Assembly (NCBI GenBank): GCA_945643635.1
Contig: CALZFC010000249.1
Location: forward strand, 1,210,001-1,274,000
From: Allodiplogaster sudhausi
Taxonomy: Eukaryota; Nematoda; Chromadorea; Rhabditida; Diplogasteridae
Length of the DNA: 64,000 bases
Reading direction: 5' to 3'
Position numbers and translations under genes: made by a program. Shown here piece after piece: positions 10,716 through 23,625 of the stretch; within the stretch, counting starts at the first letter, position 1, and each line of letters begins with the position of its first letter. Under the pieces are notes generated by a model. That model saw nothing but the letters and a program-made list of their open reading frames with translations. It was not told where the DNA came from and did no database searches.

Positions 10716-13231
10716 ACGAGAGAGGAGAGAGAGAGACATCTTATACTTTGATACCTGTGCTTTGTGCTCCTCCCAGCTTGCCCTTGTCTTCCTCGTTCTT
10801 CACTGCCTTCTTCTTCTTGATGCGACAGTTGCATGGCGTGCAGCTGAACTTCGCCACAAGAACGTAGTCGGAAAACTAAATAATAAATATCCATTTCATT
10901 ATACTTGAAACCTCCAATGAAAAGAAAAATTTATACACCGCTAGTTAAAAACCAAAAAAAAAAAGAATATATATTAGAAGAACTTTGCGCAAAAAAAATC
11001 TGTTTTAGAAGCTATATTCAAATCCCTTTTTTGACACTGCCTATTATTCCATGGAGAGAGAGAAAGAGAGAGAGAGAGGGAGAGAGAGAGGGAGAGACTG
11101 AGAGCGAGCTCGAGAGTGAAAGAAAGAGAGAGAGAGAGAGATAAGGAGAGAGCGAGAGAGAGGGCAGAGAAAAGCGTAATATTTGTCTCCCGAACCTTGT
11201 TTCCTTGCTGTCGGTGAAGATACGAAGCAGTCGTAATGAGGCGATCCACTGCCGTTGCAAAATTGCTCACTAAAACGTTAACATTAGATAATAGACCACT
11301 TCTACTCTTGGAAGCAGGGACTGTCTAAAACCAGGCCCGCTCTCAATACTGGTACTGGGTATCAGTGCCGGGCAAGGCCAAATATTGGGCCTGAGTCTGA
11401 TTTTGGACACTACTTGTGAGTACATACTTTGGAGTAGTTTACGGAGAGTGCACAAATGTAATGGAGCCGTGTCCTAGCCAAGAGGCCTTTAATGATTACT
11501 GCGGCATTTGTAAAAAAAACGGCTAGTAAATAGTCTGTTTAACCAGCCATATTCCATATAGTCGCCATATCTCAACTCTCTTTTTGAGTGCCTCTAAAAC
11601 CCTCCCAGGTGCGATTACCAAAATGACGGAGGAGGGCCCCTTGGTACGAGGACCCAAATGAAGGAAGGAGGGCCCCCTGGTACGAGGACCCAAATGGAGG
11701 AGGGGGCTAACCATCGCCCTTGAGCTCGCTCGGCGGCATCTTGCTGAGCAGTGTGCGTGCGGCAACGATTGCAGCGATGTGCTTGGCGCGGAATAACTGA
11801 AACAAGGAGAAGCATATAGGATAACTTACCAGTTAAGTATTTATGGAAGAAAAAGTAAAATATTTAGGAGGAAGTTAAGGTAAAATATTTAGGAGGAATT
11901 GAAAGTAAAATATTAAGGAGGATGTTAAAGTAAAGTATTCAGAAAAGAGTTGTCTTTATGGGAAAAATTAAATTTAAGCACTTATGGAAGAAAAAGTTAG
12001 GTAATTTAGGAAAGAGTTAAAGTTAAGAATTTCAGCAAGAAGCTAGATCTTATTAATCAATTTCAATGACAGTTTTGTAGCATCAACTTTACATAGGGAT
12101 GTAAGAAGGGCACATGTTTCCCTGACCTTGTAACACTCGTCCACTGGAGTCGGCTTCTTGTCTTGGAGAGATGCGAGAGTGCTCGCCAAGGACGGCATCT
12201 CGGGCAGCCTGGAGAAGAGCACAGCGGCCACGCGACGTCGCTGAACACAAGGAGGAAAAGGTGGCGAATGTCGGGTGCGAGAACAATAAGAACTACGAAG
12301 CTTCTAGAATTGTAGACAAATTGACAAAAAGCTTTTTTTTTTTAGCAATATGAAGATAGCCGAGTGCTAGAGTAGCCAAAAGAGTGCACGATGTATTTTT
12401 TGGAACATTAGAGCCTCAGAACTCCTTGATGACATGAGCAAGAATAGAAGAGTGCAAGTGTTAATGCACCAGACGAGCTGTTGGGCAAAAAAGCTATTCC
12501 CAGAACGCTTTAAGAATCAGACAACACTGTTGAGAAGAGGTACAAAATGGATGCAATCCTTGCTGAACAAGAATTCGAATCGCTCAAATTTTGTGATGGA
12601 TCATCATGGAATCATAAGGAGGATACTCATGAATATGCCTAACAAACTCTAATCGATAAGTTTTACAACTGGCTTCTAATTCGACTCAAGTAAATCTATT
12701 CGTAAGCTCATGCCATCTTCCAAATGAAGAATATGCGGGCATGAGAAATTGGTCGGCGTCGAAAGGAGCGCAGCTTCATTAATTGTAAGCAAAAATATCT
12801 GATTAAGAGGAATCGAAAAGCAATTTTCGTGCATGAGGAATCGAATCGCATTGAGATAAGGGAGGAAGGAAAGTTAGCTGATTTGGTGACTAATTCATTT
12901 TCATTTTCTCAACATCAATAAAAATTTACCGTCGATGGAAACCTATTCTTTCTTCACATGCTACTTCGATGCCTTTTAAGATATTTAAATCGCAATGATG
13001 CATGCAATCGACAAATCAACTATGCAAGCTGATGGCAATACCAATAGGTAAACCAAGAACTTACATTAGCACCAATTGGTAAACCAAGAACTTAATACCG
13101 AATGGCAAACCAAGAACTTCGCCAGTTCCTGGAAGCGCCACAGATACCACAAAACAAAAACCCAGCTCGCACCTCCATAAGTCGCAGCTCGTCCATAGAC
13201 TTGCGAAGAGGCTCGTGAGTCATCGGCATCC
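9095..13231 (-). CDS. Unrecognised nine-exon protein with acidic/basic central region
   Basis: Nine exons join in consistent phase through GT-AG introns: 13231-13173, 12240-12127, 11796-11712, 11269-11196, 10875-10755, 10430-10060, 9888-9832, 9686-9552 and 9271-9095 (stop). The N-terminal half looks helical (for example RVAAVLFSRLPEMPSLAS and LFRAKHIAAIVAARTLLS). A short Cys-bearing segment KFSCTPCNCRIKKKK follows, with spacing reminiscent of a small metal site. Exon 10430-10060 is extremely Glu/Lys/Asp-rich and contains a nuclear-localisation-like AKKKAKTEMK. The C-terminus is globular-looking (AGEECWIKV...TDTLWPLVEGKG) and ends CCSPNNGV. The first visible exon starts out of phase, so upstream exon(s) exist that I could not identify. 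I do not recognise the family. It is convergent with DDRGK1. Confidence 0.75.
10676..10732. repeat. (GA)n microsatellite
   Basis: GA dinucleotide run in the intron between the Cys-rich exon and the acidic exon. Confidence 0.9.
11054..11166. repeat. (GA)n microsatellite, interrupted
   Basis: Purine-only GA-rich tract within the intron upstream of the exon starting at 10875 on the - strand. Confidence 0.9.
11625..11705. repeat. Two-copy ~38-bp direct repeat
   Basis: The unit GGAGGGCCCC(T/C)TGGTACGAG plus GACCCAAATG occurs twice in tandem, right beside the donor of the exon ending at 11712. The second copy extends into AGGAGGGGGC. Confidence 0.8.
11835..12035. repeat. Degenerate AT/GGA tandem repeat
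   Basis: GTAAAATATTTAGGAGGAAG-like units recur about five times with 25-30 bp spacing and drift towards the right. Intronic. Confidence 0.7.
13025..13125. repeat. Short direct repeat GG(T/C)AAACCAAGAACTT, three copies
   Basis: Copies lie at about 13047, 13079 and 13105, immediately downstream of the exon 13231-13173 on the - strand. Confidence 0.75.
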
Positions 13232-15075
13232 CTGAAATCGTCATTGAAATTAAGCATTGAAAATGGACAAATAAACCAAACACAAGAATCTGGAAAATAT
13301 ACAAAAACTTGATCAAAATTCCCGAAGCTATTTTCGGTGTGTACAAAGCACATGCCGCGTGAGTTTTATAAATCGGCAGAATTCCTAAAGAGTGGTCTTA
13401 ATTGATTCGTTCAAACGTGAATTTTTTCCGCCCGGTTATCACTCATTTATTCTTCGTTGTGATAACAACACCAACTTCTTTCCATTGTACATCACATTTT
13501 GTCATTCTATTTTCATTAAGATGCTTTCTTAGTTTAGAGACCGCAGATGATTTTCCCAAACCGCTTGAAAATGTAAATTAGGACTGATTTTGGGGAGTTT
13601 AGGTGATCAGAAAACGATTTCTATAATCAGAATCTCACGAAAGTTTGAAATTATCTTACAAAAACGCCTTTAAAAAATGCGAATTCCTGGGGAAGATGGG
13701 TCTCCTACAGTAAGCCCGTCCACGTATCTCAATGTGCCAAACGGAGTTCGGCTGGTCAGATGCTCGAACCAGACAATAGTAGTTGTGGTCGATAAATTTA
13801 ATTCCTATTAATTTTCAATTCTTTTGCTTTTTTTAAATCTAATTTTATATCCGGCTAATCTCCATGATCATTCTTCTAAGTGCTTTCACACCCTCAAATC
13901 GCCTCTATCGAAGTGGTTAATTATGTCGACTAAAAAATAATTTCATAATCAACGACAATTCACTATCGCCTCGCAGAATCTCGGTCATAGTCTGCATAGG
14001 TATACTGGCGGATGTCTTCTATCATAAAATGATGTTTAAAAATCCCGAGGACATCTGGGATACATATTAAATCATTATAAGTGGGAGAAACCATGCAGTG
14101 ATAATTTTGTTCGAGGGAAATTTTTCGTGTTTGCTCGCAATATACGAACAAAAAAATCAGTGTACTGAATCCAGATTGGCTTTAAGTATAATCTCTCTTC
14201 AAGATGTGATCAGGGAATACCGATAAACGAAATAGAACGAAAAAATGAGCTTGCACCTGTTTCAGCTAGAAACTATCTATCAATGATATCTCCTTATCGC
14301 CTCGCAGAAATTCGATAAGAAACCGCCTAGCTATCACACAACATGCCATCTAATATTAAATAAAAATAAGAATCCCCGAGCTTACGGATGAACCAAATTA
14401 TATTTGAAAAACTGAAAAAGCCAAGCTCACGGAAAAAAGCTATTAATAAGGTTTTTTCAGCGTAGTGCCCGTGTATGCAAGGCAGAATAGCGCCCAACAC
14501 TTTGAAAAACCTTCCTTTAAAATATTGACAAAAAGATTCTTGACAAGTTTACCGACAAACTGCAAAAAAGAATAAAAAGTTATAGAACAACTCTCTTCAA
14601 AAATTTGAATTTATCAGTCCGAACGTGACAAATTCCGGTAATTCCGTTACGGTAGGTTGACCCAGTTTTGTGTTATGTCATTCTTTCACTCTGCGGTCTC
14701 TATCTTAGTTAGATGTGTGATGAAAAAACTCAACCCCAAAATTATGTACACTTTAATCACGACATAGTAAAGCTATCAAAGCGTGAAATAAATATTAAAC
14801 GTGGAATAAATTTACAGACAACAGTTGACTTTCTCCTACTATGAGGATCAGGAGATTTTGTCTAGTTTCATCACAGAAAAGGCAATGTTTGACTATCTAA
14901 TCTGCTTGGCACAAGTAAAAAAGGGCGAGAGGGAGAGAGAGAGACAGACAGATAGAAGATAAGGAAGAGACATGGAAAATTTGCTAAAATAATCACAACC
15001 TTCACACCACAACACGCTTAAAAAAATTATTGGATTTCCACTCCCAGGTATATGCTTATATAAACTAGCATAAAG
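13232..15075. other. No gene seen
   Basis: AT-rich sequence with no ORF or exon I can support. It probably contains 5' exon(s) of the gene at 9095-13231 and the 3' flank of PGM3. A short motif TATCGCCTCGCAGAA recurs at about 13967 and 14296. Confidence 0.4.
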
Positions 15076-15552
15076 GAGATCGGATATATCCGCGGGGTCT
15101 GGCAGATGAATGTATTTAGCTATGCTATAAACAATGCAGGGATTGGATGTTAGTCTCGAATACAGGAAATATTCCGGGGTCCAAGGCTTATCAGGGGGGT
15201 TTCAAATGAAATCCGCAGGTTTCTCAGAGAGGCTATATAATGGGGACTAAGTTGTCGGGGGGTCTCGATGACGTCCCGGGGGTCCGAGTTATCAAGGGTT
15301 CTCAGAGATATCCGGGGCAGCATCTCGAGATCTAATCTTCTCTCATCGATGATATATCCCGGAGTTCCTATTTATCAGGGATCTCGAAGCCATCCAAGGG
15401 TTAAAGTTATCAGGCAGCTCAAAGATATCAAGAGAGTCTAAGCTATCAGGAGTCTCAAAGTGTTCCGGGACCACATCTAGAGATCCATACTGGTCTCTCA
15501 ACGATGATATATCCCGCGGGTTATCAGGGGGTCTTAAAGATATAAGGGTATA
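15076..15552. repeat. Degenerate ~35-bp tandem repeat
   Basis: Recurring pieces (A)GATATCC(C)GGGG, GTCT(A/C)AA and TATCAGG(G)GG(T)(C)T alternate for about 480 bp. The whole block ends just downstream of the PGM3 stop codon. Confidence 0.7.
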
Positions 15553-15601
15553 TAGACCCCCCCACCCCTTATTCCTGGGTCCATGGACCCCTCCCCTCGC
15601 C

Positions 15602-17279
15602 TCAAGCCATCCCGACGGCATGCCTGACGACTTCCGTGATGGCCTCTGCCAGCGTGTCTGCCATCTGCTGCGTTAATGCCTCTGCGTACACGCGCACAAC
15701 GTTCTCCGTGCCGGAGGGACTGCAGAGAATGAGAATTCAAATTTTATATTTTAGCGCCAATTCGTTTATTCTCCTCTCTAACTCGCAAAGTATGCATTAT
15801 TGGAACGAGAAGTTATACGGCAATTGTTTTTCAATGAGAAAGACAATCAACATGCATCACAAAGCACCTATTTAAAGTTCCTTTTTCAGTAAACCGTACC
15901 AGCTTGAAATAAGTTTTCTGGATATCAAATGGCAATAAAAGGTTTTTTTAAACCATTTAAAAAGGGTCTTGAATATTATAACTGGAATGGAAATAAATTA
16001 GTCACTTTTATCACATTGCTTTTTGAAATCGATTTAATTAACTATTTATCTTAGACATAAAACTACTTTAGTTATATCGATATATATTTTTTTTATATAA
16101 AACTCACCGCACAAATGCCCGCGCTTGATCGCCACAACCGATAATCAGCTTGTCAATGTGGTCCTGAACGGAAATACTCTAATTAATGATAAAATGAATT
16201 TTTTTTATATAATTTAACATAAGTTGTTGATAAAAAATATAGTTGAATAAAACAAAGCACCTGAAGAAAGGCAGGCTGAACTAGGCGCGTTTCATCTACA
16301 GTGCTGCAGAAAATAGCCCGATCTGGCACCTGTGAGAAATTGTTTGTTTTTTTTCCTTTTGAAATAAAAGTATATTTTTAAAATATAAATGAATTGAGAG
16401 TAGTCAGCTAATTATAATAATTAAACGATTTGAATAGCAATGAAAGGCAAAAAAATATAAGCATAGGAAAGATGGAATCGGACTGTTAATATAATAATTT
16501 AAAAAAAAAACAAATAAAAATTCTTACCGCTAGCTTTATCAGTCGATTCGGTAGATCAGTGTAGAGATTCGTCGCCCAGTCGGTGACGGACCAGCCAAAG
16601 TATCTGAACAACTTGAAAGCATAACTATTTCAAAGAATAGATATTTTAATTCGAAGGTATAGCAACTTTAATTTGTAAATACAGCAATTTTAATCCGAGG
16701 ATTCCTCGCATAATAAATGTATACACCATTTCATTGCTCAATCACCAGTTCATCTTGTACAGTCCCTAAACTGATCCCGATTTCATCCAAAACGACGGGT
16801 TTTTTCTTAGGTTTTTCATTACTAACAATACGCATATAACAATTATTTTAAAATATGTAAAAATTACTATAAAAATAAAATTAATTAATTAATTATAACC
16901 CCAAACCTCAAGCAAAGCTCGACCGCCAGTATATCAGCCATGGCGTCACCGACGAGTTCGTTGATCACGAGTGACATGTGGAGGAGTCGCTTGGTGGCCG
17001 TGGTCTTGGCACGAAGGGAGGCCGGCCCTTGCACGGCGGCAGAGAGCGCGTTCGCTGTCACCACTCCGGCAGCGGCCACCGACTAAAAGAGTACTACTTG
17101 GTGATAAAGTTAGCACTTATTTATTACACTAATAATTCTCTCTCTATTGTACTCCATCCTCATGCTATATATCTCTTTATGCATCTCTCTCTCTCTAACC
17201 TGCGGATTGAGTCTTCGAGGGTCTCTCTTTCTCTCAGTTTCTCTCTCTCACCATCTCTCCATCGCTCTGTCTCTCTCCT

Positions 17280-17321
<42 letters not shown>

Positions 17322-17421
17322 ACACACTCTCTCTCTTTTTCCACACACTTCCTCTTTCCTCTTCGATCTCTCTATATCTTTCTCTCCCTTTTTCACACAC
17401 TCGCTCTCTCCTCTTCGCTCT

Positions 17422-17457
<36 letters not shown>

Positions 17458-19539
17458 ACCTGCGGATTGAGTGCCGGCGGGGTTGCGGGCGGCGGAGCCG
17501 CCGCGAACCCCGCGGCGGCGATGGAGGCGGCGGCCGTGGCGTAGGCGGAGCGGCTGCTGCTGCCCCCTAATCCCCCGCTGCTGCTCGCGCCACTCGTGGA
17601 CGCGCCGCCGTTGAGGGACGGAGAGGGTGAGATAGCCCCTCCTCCTCCTCCAACTGGCACTCCTCCCGTCGCAACAACGACTCCCGCACCCGCCGCCGCA
17701 CTAAAAATAGAACCGCACTAAAATGGATTAAATCTAATTGTAAGAATGACCCTCGAAAGCACTAAAAAATTACATATAGAACCGAGGAAAATTAAATTGC
17801 ATGAATCAAAAGCTTCTGATTCATTGTTCACAATCAAATAAAATATCTAAAATGTAAAAAAAAACAATCTAGGCCCCTTGATTTTCTATCCCTCTATGCG
17901 ATAAAGAAAAATGAAGTTGAATTATCTTTACTGTAGTCTTATTTATAATACCGTATATCCTCAAAAGACAGGGCGAACCTCTCGATGACCCGCTTGAACT
18001 TGTCGGAGAAGCAGACGGTTCCGTGTCCGTTCGCTTCGAAGTAGATGCCAATATCGTAGCGAGAGGCCTCGCTCTGAAGATGCTGCACTCCCGCGGGCAC
18101 GCAGATGGTGGGGAGATTCTAAAGGAAAAATTAATTAACTAATTAATTAGTAAAAAATAATAATGATAATTAGAATAATAATAATAAATTAAATACGCAT
18201 TAACGTTAAGATATTAATACACAACTTATAAGTTAAAGAAAGCTAACAATCAGAATACACCACCCGCTTTCTCCAGCTACATTAGCTCTCCTCTCCTTAT
18301 CTCTCTCTTCTCTCTTTTCTCTCTCCCTCACATCTCTCTCCCTCTCCTCTCTCTCTCTCTCTGTTTCTCTATCTCTTTCTCTTTATATCTTCCTAAAGCA
18401 TCTCTCATTAACACTCCTAATTACTCCTTAGCCTCACTGTTTGTACTAGCAGCCGCTTTTTTCATATTTTCTTCTTTTTTCAAAACAAAGACTCCTAGGA
18501 AAAAATAACCCATATTTCCAGTGAGTTATTAAAGATACAACAATGTTATGCCATTAAACGGAAAGCCTAAAACTAAACCAATTAGTTCAGAGAAAATGGA
18601 AGCAATAAATGAATTCATTATTCTGGCGATAAAAAATATTTAGCTACAACTTTAGACAACATTCTCCGTCACCGGCGAACCCGGTGGATTTCATTCTACT
18701 TTAGTCAATAAAAAAAAATTTCGGTTGGTAATAAGCGATTTTTTCTCCTACTGCTTCTCCTTCGAGTATCTTTCAGCGAGTATCTCTCTCTTTATCTCTC
18801 TCTCTCTCGCTCTCTCTCTCCCTCTCTCTCTCTCTCGCTCCCCCCCTCTCTCTCTCTCTCTCTAGCTCTCTCCTTGCGCATTATCCATCTGCACTCTCTC
18901 TCTCTCTCTCACTTTCTCCACACTCTCTCTCTCTCTGCTTCTCTTTCACTCTCCCTAACTCTCATCTCTCTCTCTCTCTCATCTAACCAATGTCTCTCGG
19001 ATGTACTTGGTGGCTGCTCCATTCGCGTACGCCGTCTGCACAACGGCCATAGTGAATGACGGCGCGAGTCCGGCTTCGATTAGATTCTTAACAAATTTAA
19101 ATCATTTTTTTCCTTTACAATTTTTCCCCTTTATTTATACAATAACTTCTATATAATATTTAATTCAACACGGCTATCTTACATAGTTTTCTTTTCTATT
19201 ATAAATATATTTATAATAAAAAAAACTAATACTTAATACCCATACTTTCATAAAGTAGCGAGAGAAACATAAATTTTTAAATTTTCTTAACTAAATTTTA
19301 TACAATGTTATCATAATATAAATTATTTTTTTTTTAGAAATTTTATTTAAAAAAAAGAATACCTCAATAAAGAATCTCGCAAACAAGACTGCAATCTTGT
19401 CTCCGTCCAGCATCTGCAAGCTTTTCCGATCGTCCTTCGTGTAAAAGTAGATCAGTCGATCGGCATCGCCGTCCAAGGAAGCGCAGCTTCAAGAAAAGCC
19501 ATTTTGAATTCGCGCCATTTTCTTGTTTGAATAAAGAGT

Positions 19540-19588
<49 letters not shown>

Positions 19589-22408
19589 AGGCTAGTGTCT
19601 GCAGAGATTCGAGTACAATTTTCAGGACAATTCAAAAAGTTCCCCATTACAATAAAATAAAGGATAACAGAGAAAAAACATTCTGGGAAAAACTATATAA
19701 ATTATACGATGAAATAGTAATTTAATTTTTTTCACAAACCGTGATAGTGCAGGAAGCCCGTCAAAGTCGGTTGGAAGCTGCTGTGAGCTGTGGACAAAAT
19801 CCGCGCCACACTAAAATATCGAGCGGGTTGACAGTGATATTACAGGAGGAAAACACTAAATGAAAGCATATTAGCTCTCATCAGAACCATCTTCCGTTTC
19901 AGTGGATGATTCACTAAATCTTTAGCACTGAATTCGACTACTGCATGATAAATAAAAAAACTTTTCTGTAAAAAGTCATTCTCGCAAGTAAAACTCCAAA
20001 ATCACTGGTAACCAAGAAGCTTAGAATAAAGTGCCTGCAACCGTAATCTTCCTCTTTTCATCTTGGGAGCTAGCCAATTTTAAACGGGATTGACCAGATG
20101 ATTCAGGTCGCCAAACTCGTTGTGGTACTCGATGTTGAGTACGTCTATGCCGAGGAATCGCGCGAGATAATGCATCATGTGAGCTCCGATGCCGTTTGCA
20201 CAGTCCAGATGAAGCTGAGGCGTGTAGTTGCCGAGCGAGGGGGGCAGCAGCTGGAATCAGGAGAATAATATTAATAATCACCTTTTATTATTGTGTTATA
20301 AACTTGTGTAACAAATTTGTAAATTATTATTATAATATTGTTTTTATTAAATGATATTATTATTAATAGTATCCACTTATTATTGGTATTACTATATTTT
20401 TTATTATTAAAATGATATTATTATTATTAATGTACTATTGTTATTATTAAATACCCATAGACCGGAAGGAAGATCAAGGTCTGATTGTTAGGCGCAGCTA
20501 AATCAAATGGCCGCCTTCCAAAACCACTTGTGGAGGCGGAAGGAAGATTTCCACAGAATTTTTCAAGTCATTTTTTAAACTAGCATCAAAATTACATCTG
20601 CGCGTCGAAATTACTTCGGCTACAAACTTTTATTTGGGTTTTTAGCATTAATTTACATACAACTTTGTGGGAATTAATTGTAACTAAATTAGTGAATCCA
20701 TGTGGATCGCATAATGGAAAGTTTCTTAGCCACAGCTAAATTAAATGGCAGCCATGGTAAACCACAGTGGAGGCAGAAGGAAGCGGTGTCATAAACTTCT
20801 ACTACGTTCTTGAAACTAGCTTCAAAATTGCATCTGCATGTCAAAATAACTTTAGCTTACGAACTTGTTCTTTATAGTATTTAGATCTTCGCTTTTAGCA
20901 TTACATCACTTACAATTATGCGACGGGGAAAACCCGCCCAACCTCGGTTGCTCTTCTTTCAACAAATTCAAACCTGGATGAGCGCGTTGAATGCCTCTGA
21001 CAGCCGCTGATTGTAGCCCATGTCTCCGGGTGGGCCGAATCGACGGTCGTTGTCCACTCGTACGCAGTAGTGCAGCTGAGGCGTTGTGATGCGGCCTGGA
21101 AGAAAGAATAATTTAGTAATATAAGTAATTGAAAATGTTAAAAATATTAATTGACAAATCCAAAAAATAACATAACTTTCACAAACACGTAACAAGAGTA
21201 ATACTACAAAATAAATCTTTAACAAAAAAAAAACTCCCTCCACGCTTACCCATGTAAGAATATTTTTTTAAAACTAATACAGTAGCACCTAGCGACTGAA
21301 ATAATTATTAGAAAGTAAACAACTCCTTTTATTTATAATTTTCCGTTAATCTTTTACTTTTCCTAGCTGAAGTCGGAACGCCTAACATGACCGTGATAAG
21401 GGCAAAAGCTGCGAATGCGAGATCAAAGCGGTAGGAAAAACTACTTGTTATCATCTGGACCTAGCTACGCAAAACCACCGGTCTACCTTGTTCAAACAAA
21501 ATGGTAACGATATTCTGAAGAAAAATAAAGAATCCTATAGGTATTTTGAAAAAGACCCTAACCGAGAATTAATGAAAGTACTACAGTGAATCCCGATTTT
21601 GACCTCTCCTCAGCCCTTCCCACAACGAATTCGAAAACAATTTTTTTCAAAAGAATTCAGGAATTTATACATTTAAAGTCCCAGGATGTGTATCCATTAG
21701 ATTCTAAGTAAATCAATGCAATTTTATTTATACAGAAAGACGAGCTAGGAATTTTTTTAAATTAAAATTCTAATTTCGCGCCTTCTTGTCGGAACCGGAC
21801 GTTGAACAGCTTGACGCCTGCTTCCGCAGCCTCCACCAGGAATTCGCCTGAGTCTCTGTTGTCCTGCGCACACATCACACGCGCAGAAGGGCAGTCGTGC
21901 AGAGGCGCTGTCTGGAAACAAAAAGCATTTTCAGTATGATATTAAATTAATTAATAGAATAAGTTAATTAATGTAACAAATTAATTCATACAAAAAGTTA
22001 ATTACCACAGCAAGTTAAATAATATAGCATAAATAATTTATTATTATTATTAGTCTATTAAGTGGAAACAAGCCTTCCCTGACTGACCTGATTCTCGAGT
22101 GATCGGACACACGCGGGAAAGCGTTCGTCGGATGCGTTCGCGAGATCCGTTGCATAAGCCTGCAAGGAGATCCTACCATCTCTTCTTACAGAACTGCTCG
22201 AGGATTACGGTAGATGTAGATGACCTACCGTAATCCTCGTGTATCTGTTATTTAAAATCTATCGCTCTTTTCTTTCCTTTTATTACTCGTTTTCTCCCTC
22301 CTTTCTCTTCTCTCTGACTAATTCCTTTCATCTCTTAGTATCTTTCTCTCTCTCCCACTCTTTCGCCTCCTCTCTCTTTCTCTGACTCTCTTTCGTTATG
22401 TCGTTCGT

Positions 22409-22445
<37 letters not shown>

Positions 22446-22563
22446 TCCTACCTCCCATTCCACGCTGAGCATCTCTCCCATCGGCTCAAGAATCTTGACG
22501 CCGTTGAACTCCTTCGGATTGTGCGACGCGGTGATCATTAAACCGACCGTCTGGTTCAGCTTC
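15602..22563 (-). CDS. PGM3: Phosphoacetylglucosamine mutase (PGM3/AGM1), 5' exon missing
   Basis: PGM3 interconverts GlcNAc-6-P and GlcNAc-1-P for UDP-GlcNAc (chitin and glycan) synthesis in the cytosol. Exons: 22563-22452, 22159-22088, 21911-21782, 21095-20974, 20250-20095, 19810-19740, 19486-19363, 19086-18988, 18118-17952, 17700-17460, 17082-16907, 16603-16528, 16329-16261, 16163-16108 and 15719-15602, all in phase. Active-site serine loop ITASHNPKEFNGVK, metal site SLDGDADRLIYFY, sugar loop YFEANGHGT and phosphate loop RPSGTENVVRVYAEA are intact. The length between AGVKLF and ITTPQLHY matches human PGM3 only if the intron after 21782 starts with GC. Exon 17700-17460 adds about 80 Ala/Gly/Ser/Pro-rich residues absent from human PGM3. 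The N-terminal YGTAGFR exon was not found between 22564 and 25300. Confidence 0.93.
17185..17459. repeat. (CT)n microsatellite in PGM3 intron
   Basis: CT-rich tract abutting the donor of the Ala/Gly/Ser-rich PGM3 exon (donor at 17459). Leu/Ser and Arg/Glu reading frames here are repeat artefacts. Confidence 0.9.
18298..18372. repeat. CT-rich microsatellite
   Basis: TCTC-rich low-complexity tract in the PGM3 intron between exons 18118 and 18988. Confidence 0.8.
18783..18982. repeat. CT-rich microsatellite next to PGM3 exon
   Basis: About 200 bp of interrupted (CT)n ending just 3' (in gene sense) of exon 19086-18988. Confidence 0.85.
19543..19587. repeat. (GA)n microsatellite
   Basis: Pure GA run of about 22 units in a PGM3 intron. 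Confidence 0.9.
20490..20935. repeat. Two diverged ~210-bp direct repeats in PGM3 intron
   Basis: GCAGCTAAATCAAATGGCCG at about 20493 and CACAGCTAAATTAAATGGCA at about 20731 start copies that stay alignable: (A/G)GTGGAGGC(A/G)GAAGGAAG, then ACTAGC(A/T)TCAAAATT(A/G)CATCTGC, then TTTTTAGCATTA. Probably an old tandem duplication or two repeat insertions. Confidence 0.7.
22340..22440. repeat. CT-rich microsatellite beside PGM3 active-site exon
   Basis: Interrupted (CT)n that directly follows, in gene sense, the donor of the ASHNP exon. Confidence 0.85.
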
Positions 22564-23285
22564 CTGCAAAGTTGAAACCAAGATTAAGGTTTTAAGGATA
22601 GTGTTTTAAGGATTAAAGGATTAGGCTAAGGTTGTTTTTAAAGTTAAGGCATGGCTTATTGGTAGATTAGGATAAGGCTAAAGCTTATATAAACGCAGTT
22701 AAAGAAGAAGTGAAAAAATAACGTAGAGTATGATAGCGAGGGCTCAGCATCACTGGTCAGGAAACAACAAATAGCTTACATAGCCTCTAAGAATTTGTAG
22801 AAAAAAGTGGACCTTAAACAGAGAAAAAATAATTAAAAAGTGGATGCCAAAAAAAGAATTTTTCAAGGGATGTTTAACGAAGATAAAGATGTTCCCTAAA
22901 GAAGGGTGCCGAAAACTCTTGCAACAAGTAGATGAACAACTCTGTCTGTGTGTACGACCAAGAATTCATGGCAAGGGCCGAAAAAAGTGTTGTTCAACAT
23001 GCCGCATATACTATGCAGTATGCAATGGCACAGGGAATAAAAGGGCTGCCGGATTCCGGCGACCTACCCTGTTTTTGGGCCATCCGAATTACACTAGTCT
23101 GTTTTTTGTTGGGTGTGCTTCGTGACAAGGTCACCTAACGCACCCACCACAATAATTTTTAAACAAAATGTCAACGAGATTAGTGTTTGGGTTCTAAAAG
23201 TAATCAGAAAGTACGGAGAAAATAGTTTCATTAAATAATTTTGTCTGTGATGCACTTTGAAAAATATTTTTAAATCCAATATTTC

Positions 23286-23625
23286 GCTCGTCGGCGTTTA
23301 CCCTAGTCTGTGAGCATACTTCTAGGGGGTTGTTTCAGTCATCCAATACATAAAATTGTAGAGAAAATTCGGGGAGGCAGATTGCACAACTTTGTTATCT
23401 GGAGAAATCAACATAAACACATTAATTTTGCTTTGAAAGTAGGAAATTATTTTGCCGCGTAATTCGAATCATGTTTGATTTTTTAGGCTATAAAAAAGTG
23501 ATTATTTCGGGAATCAAAATGGTGCAATCTGCCTCCCCGAATTTTCTCTACAATTTGATATATTGGTTGACAGAAACAACCCCCTGGAAGTATACTCACA
23601 GACTAGGGTAAACGCCGACGAGCTC
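23286..23625. mobile_element. MITE-like foldback element, ~340 bp with ~105-bp inverted ends
   Basis: The left arm CTCGTCGGCGTTTACCCTAG...GAATTTTCTCTACAA-type sequence is repeated inverted on the right, ending CTAGGGTAAACGCCGACGAG. The arms pair through the CCGAATTTTCTCTACAATTT segment. About 130 bp of non-coding loop. No transposase. A target duplication is not clear. Confidence 0.8.

Noticed and set aside
17160..17660. Arg/Glu- and Leu/Ser-repeat proteins at GA/CT tracts (also near 342-830, 7126-7700, 10974-11270, 18874-19059)
   Set aside because: Pure translation of dinucleotide microsatellites.
22844..23138. Two overlapping ORFs (one Cys-rich)
   Set aside because: Overlapping frames of a short intronic-like region with no splice or homology support.
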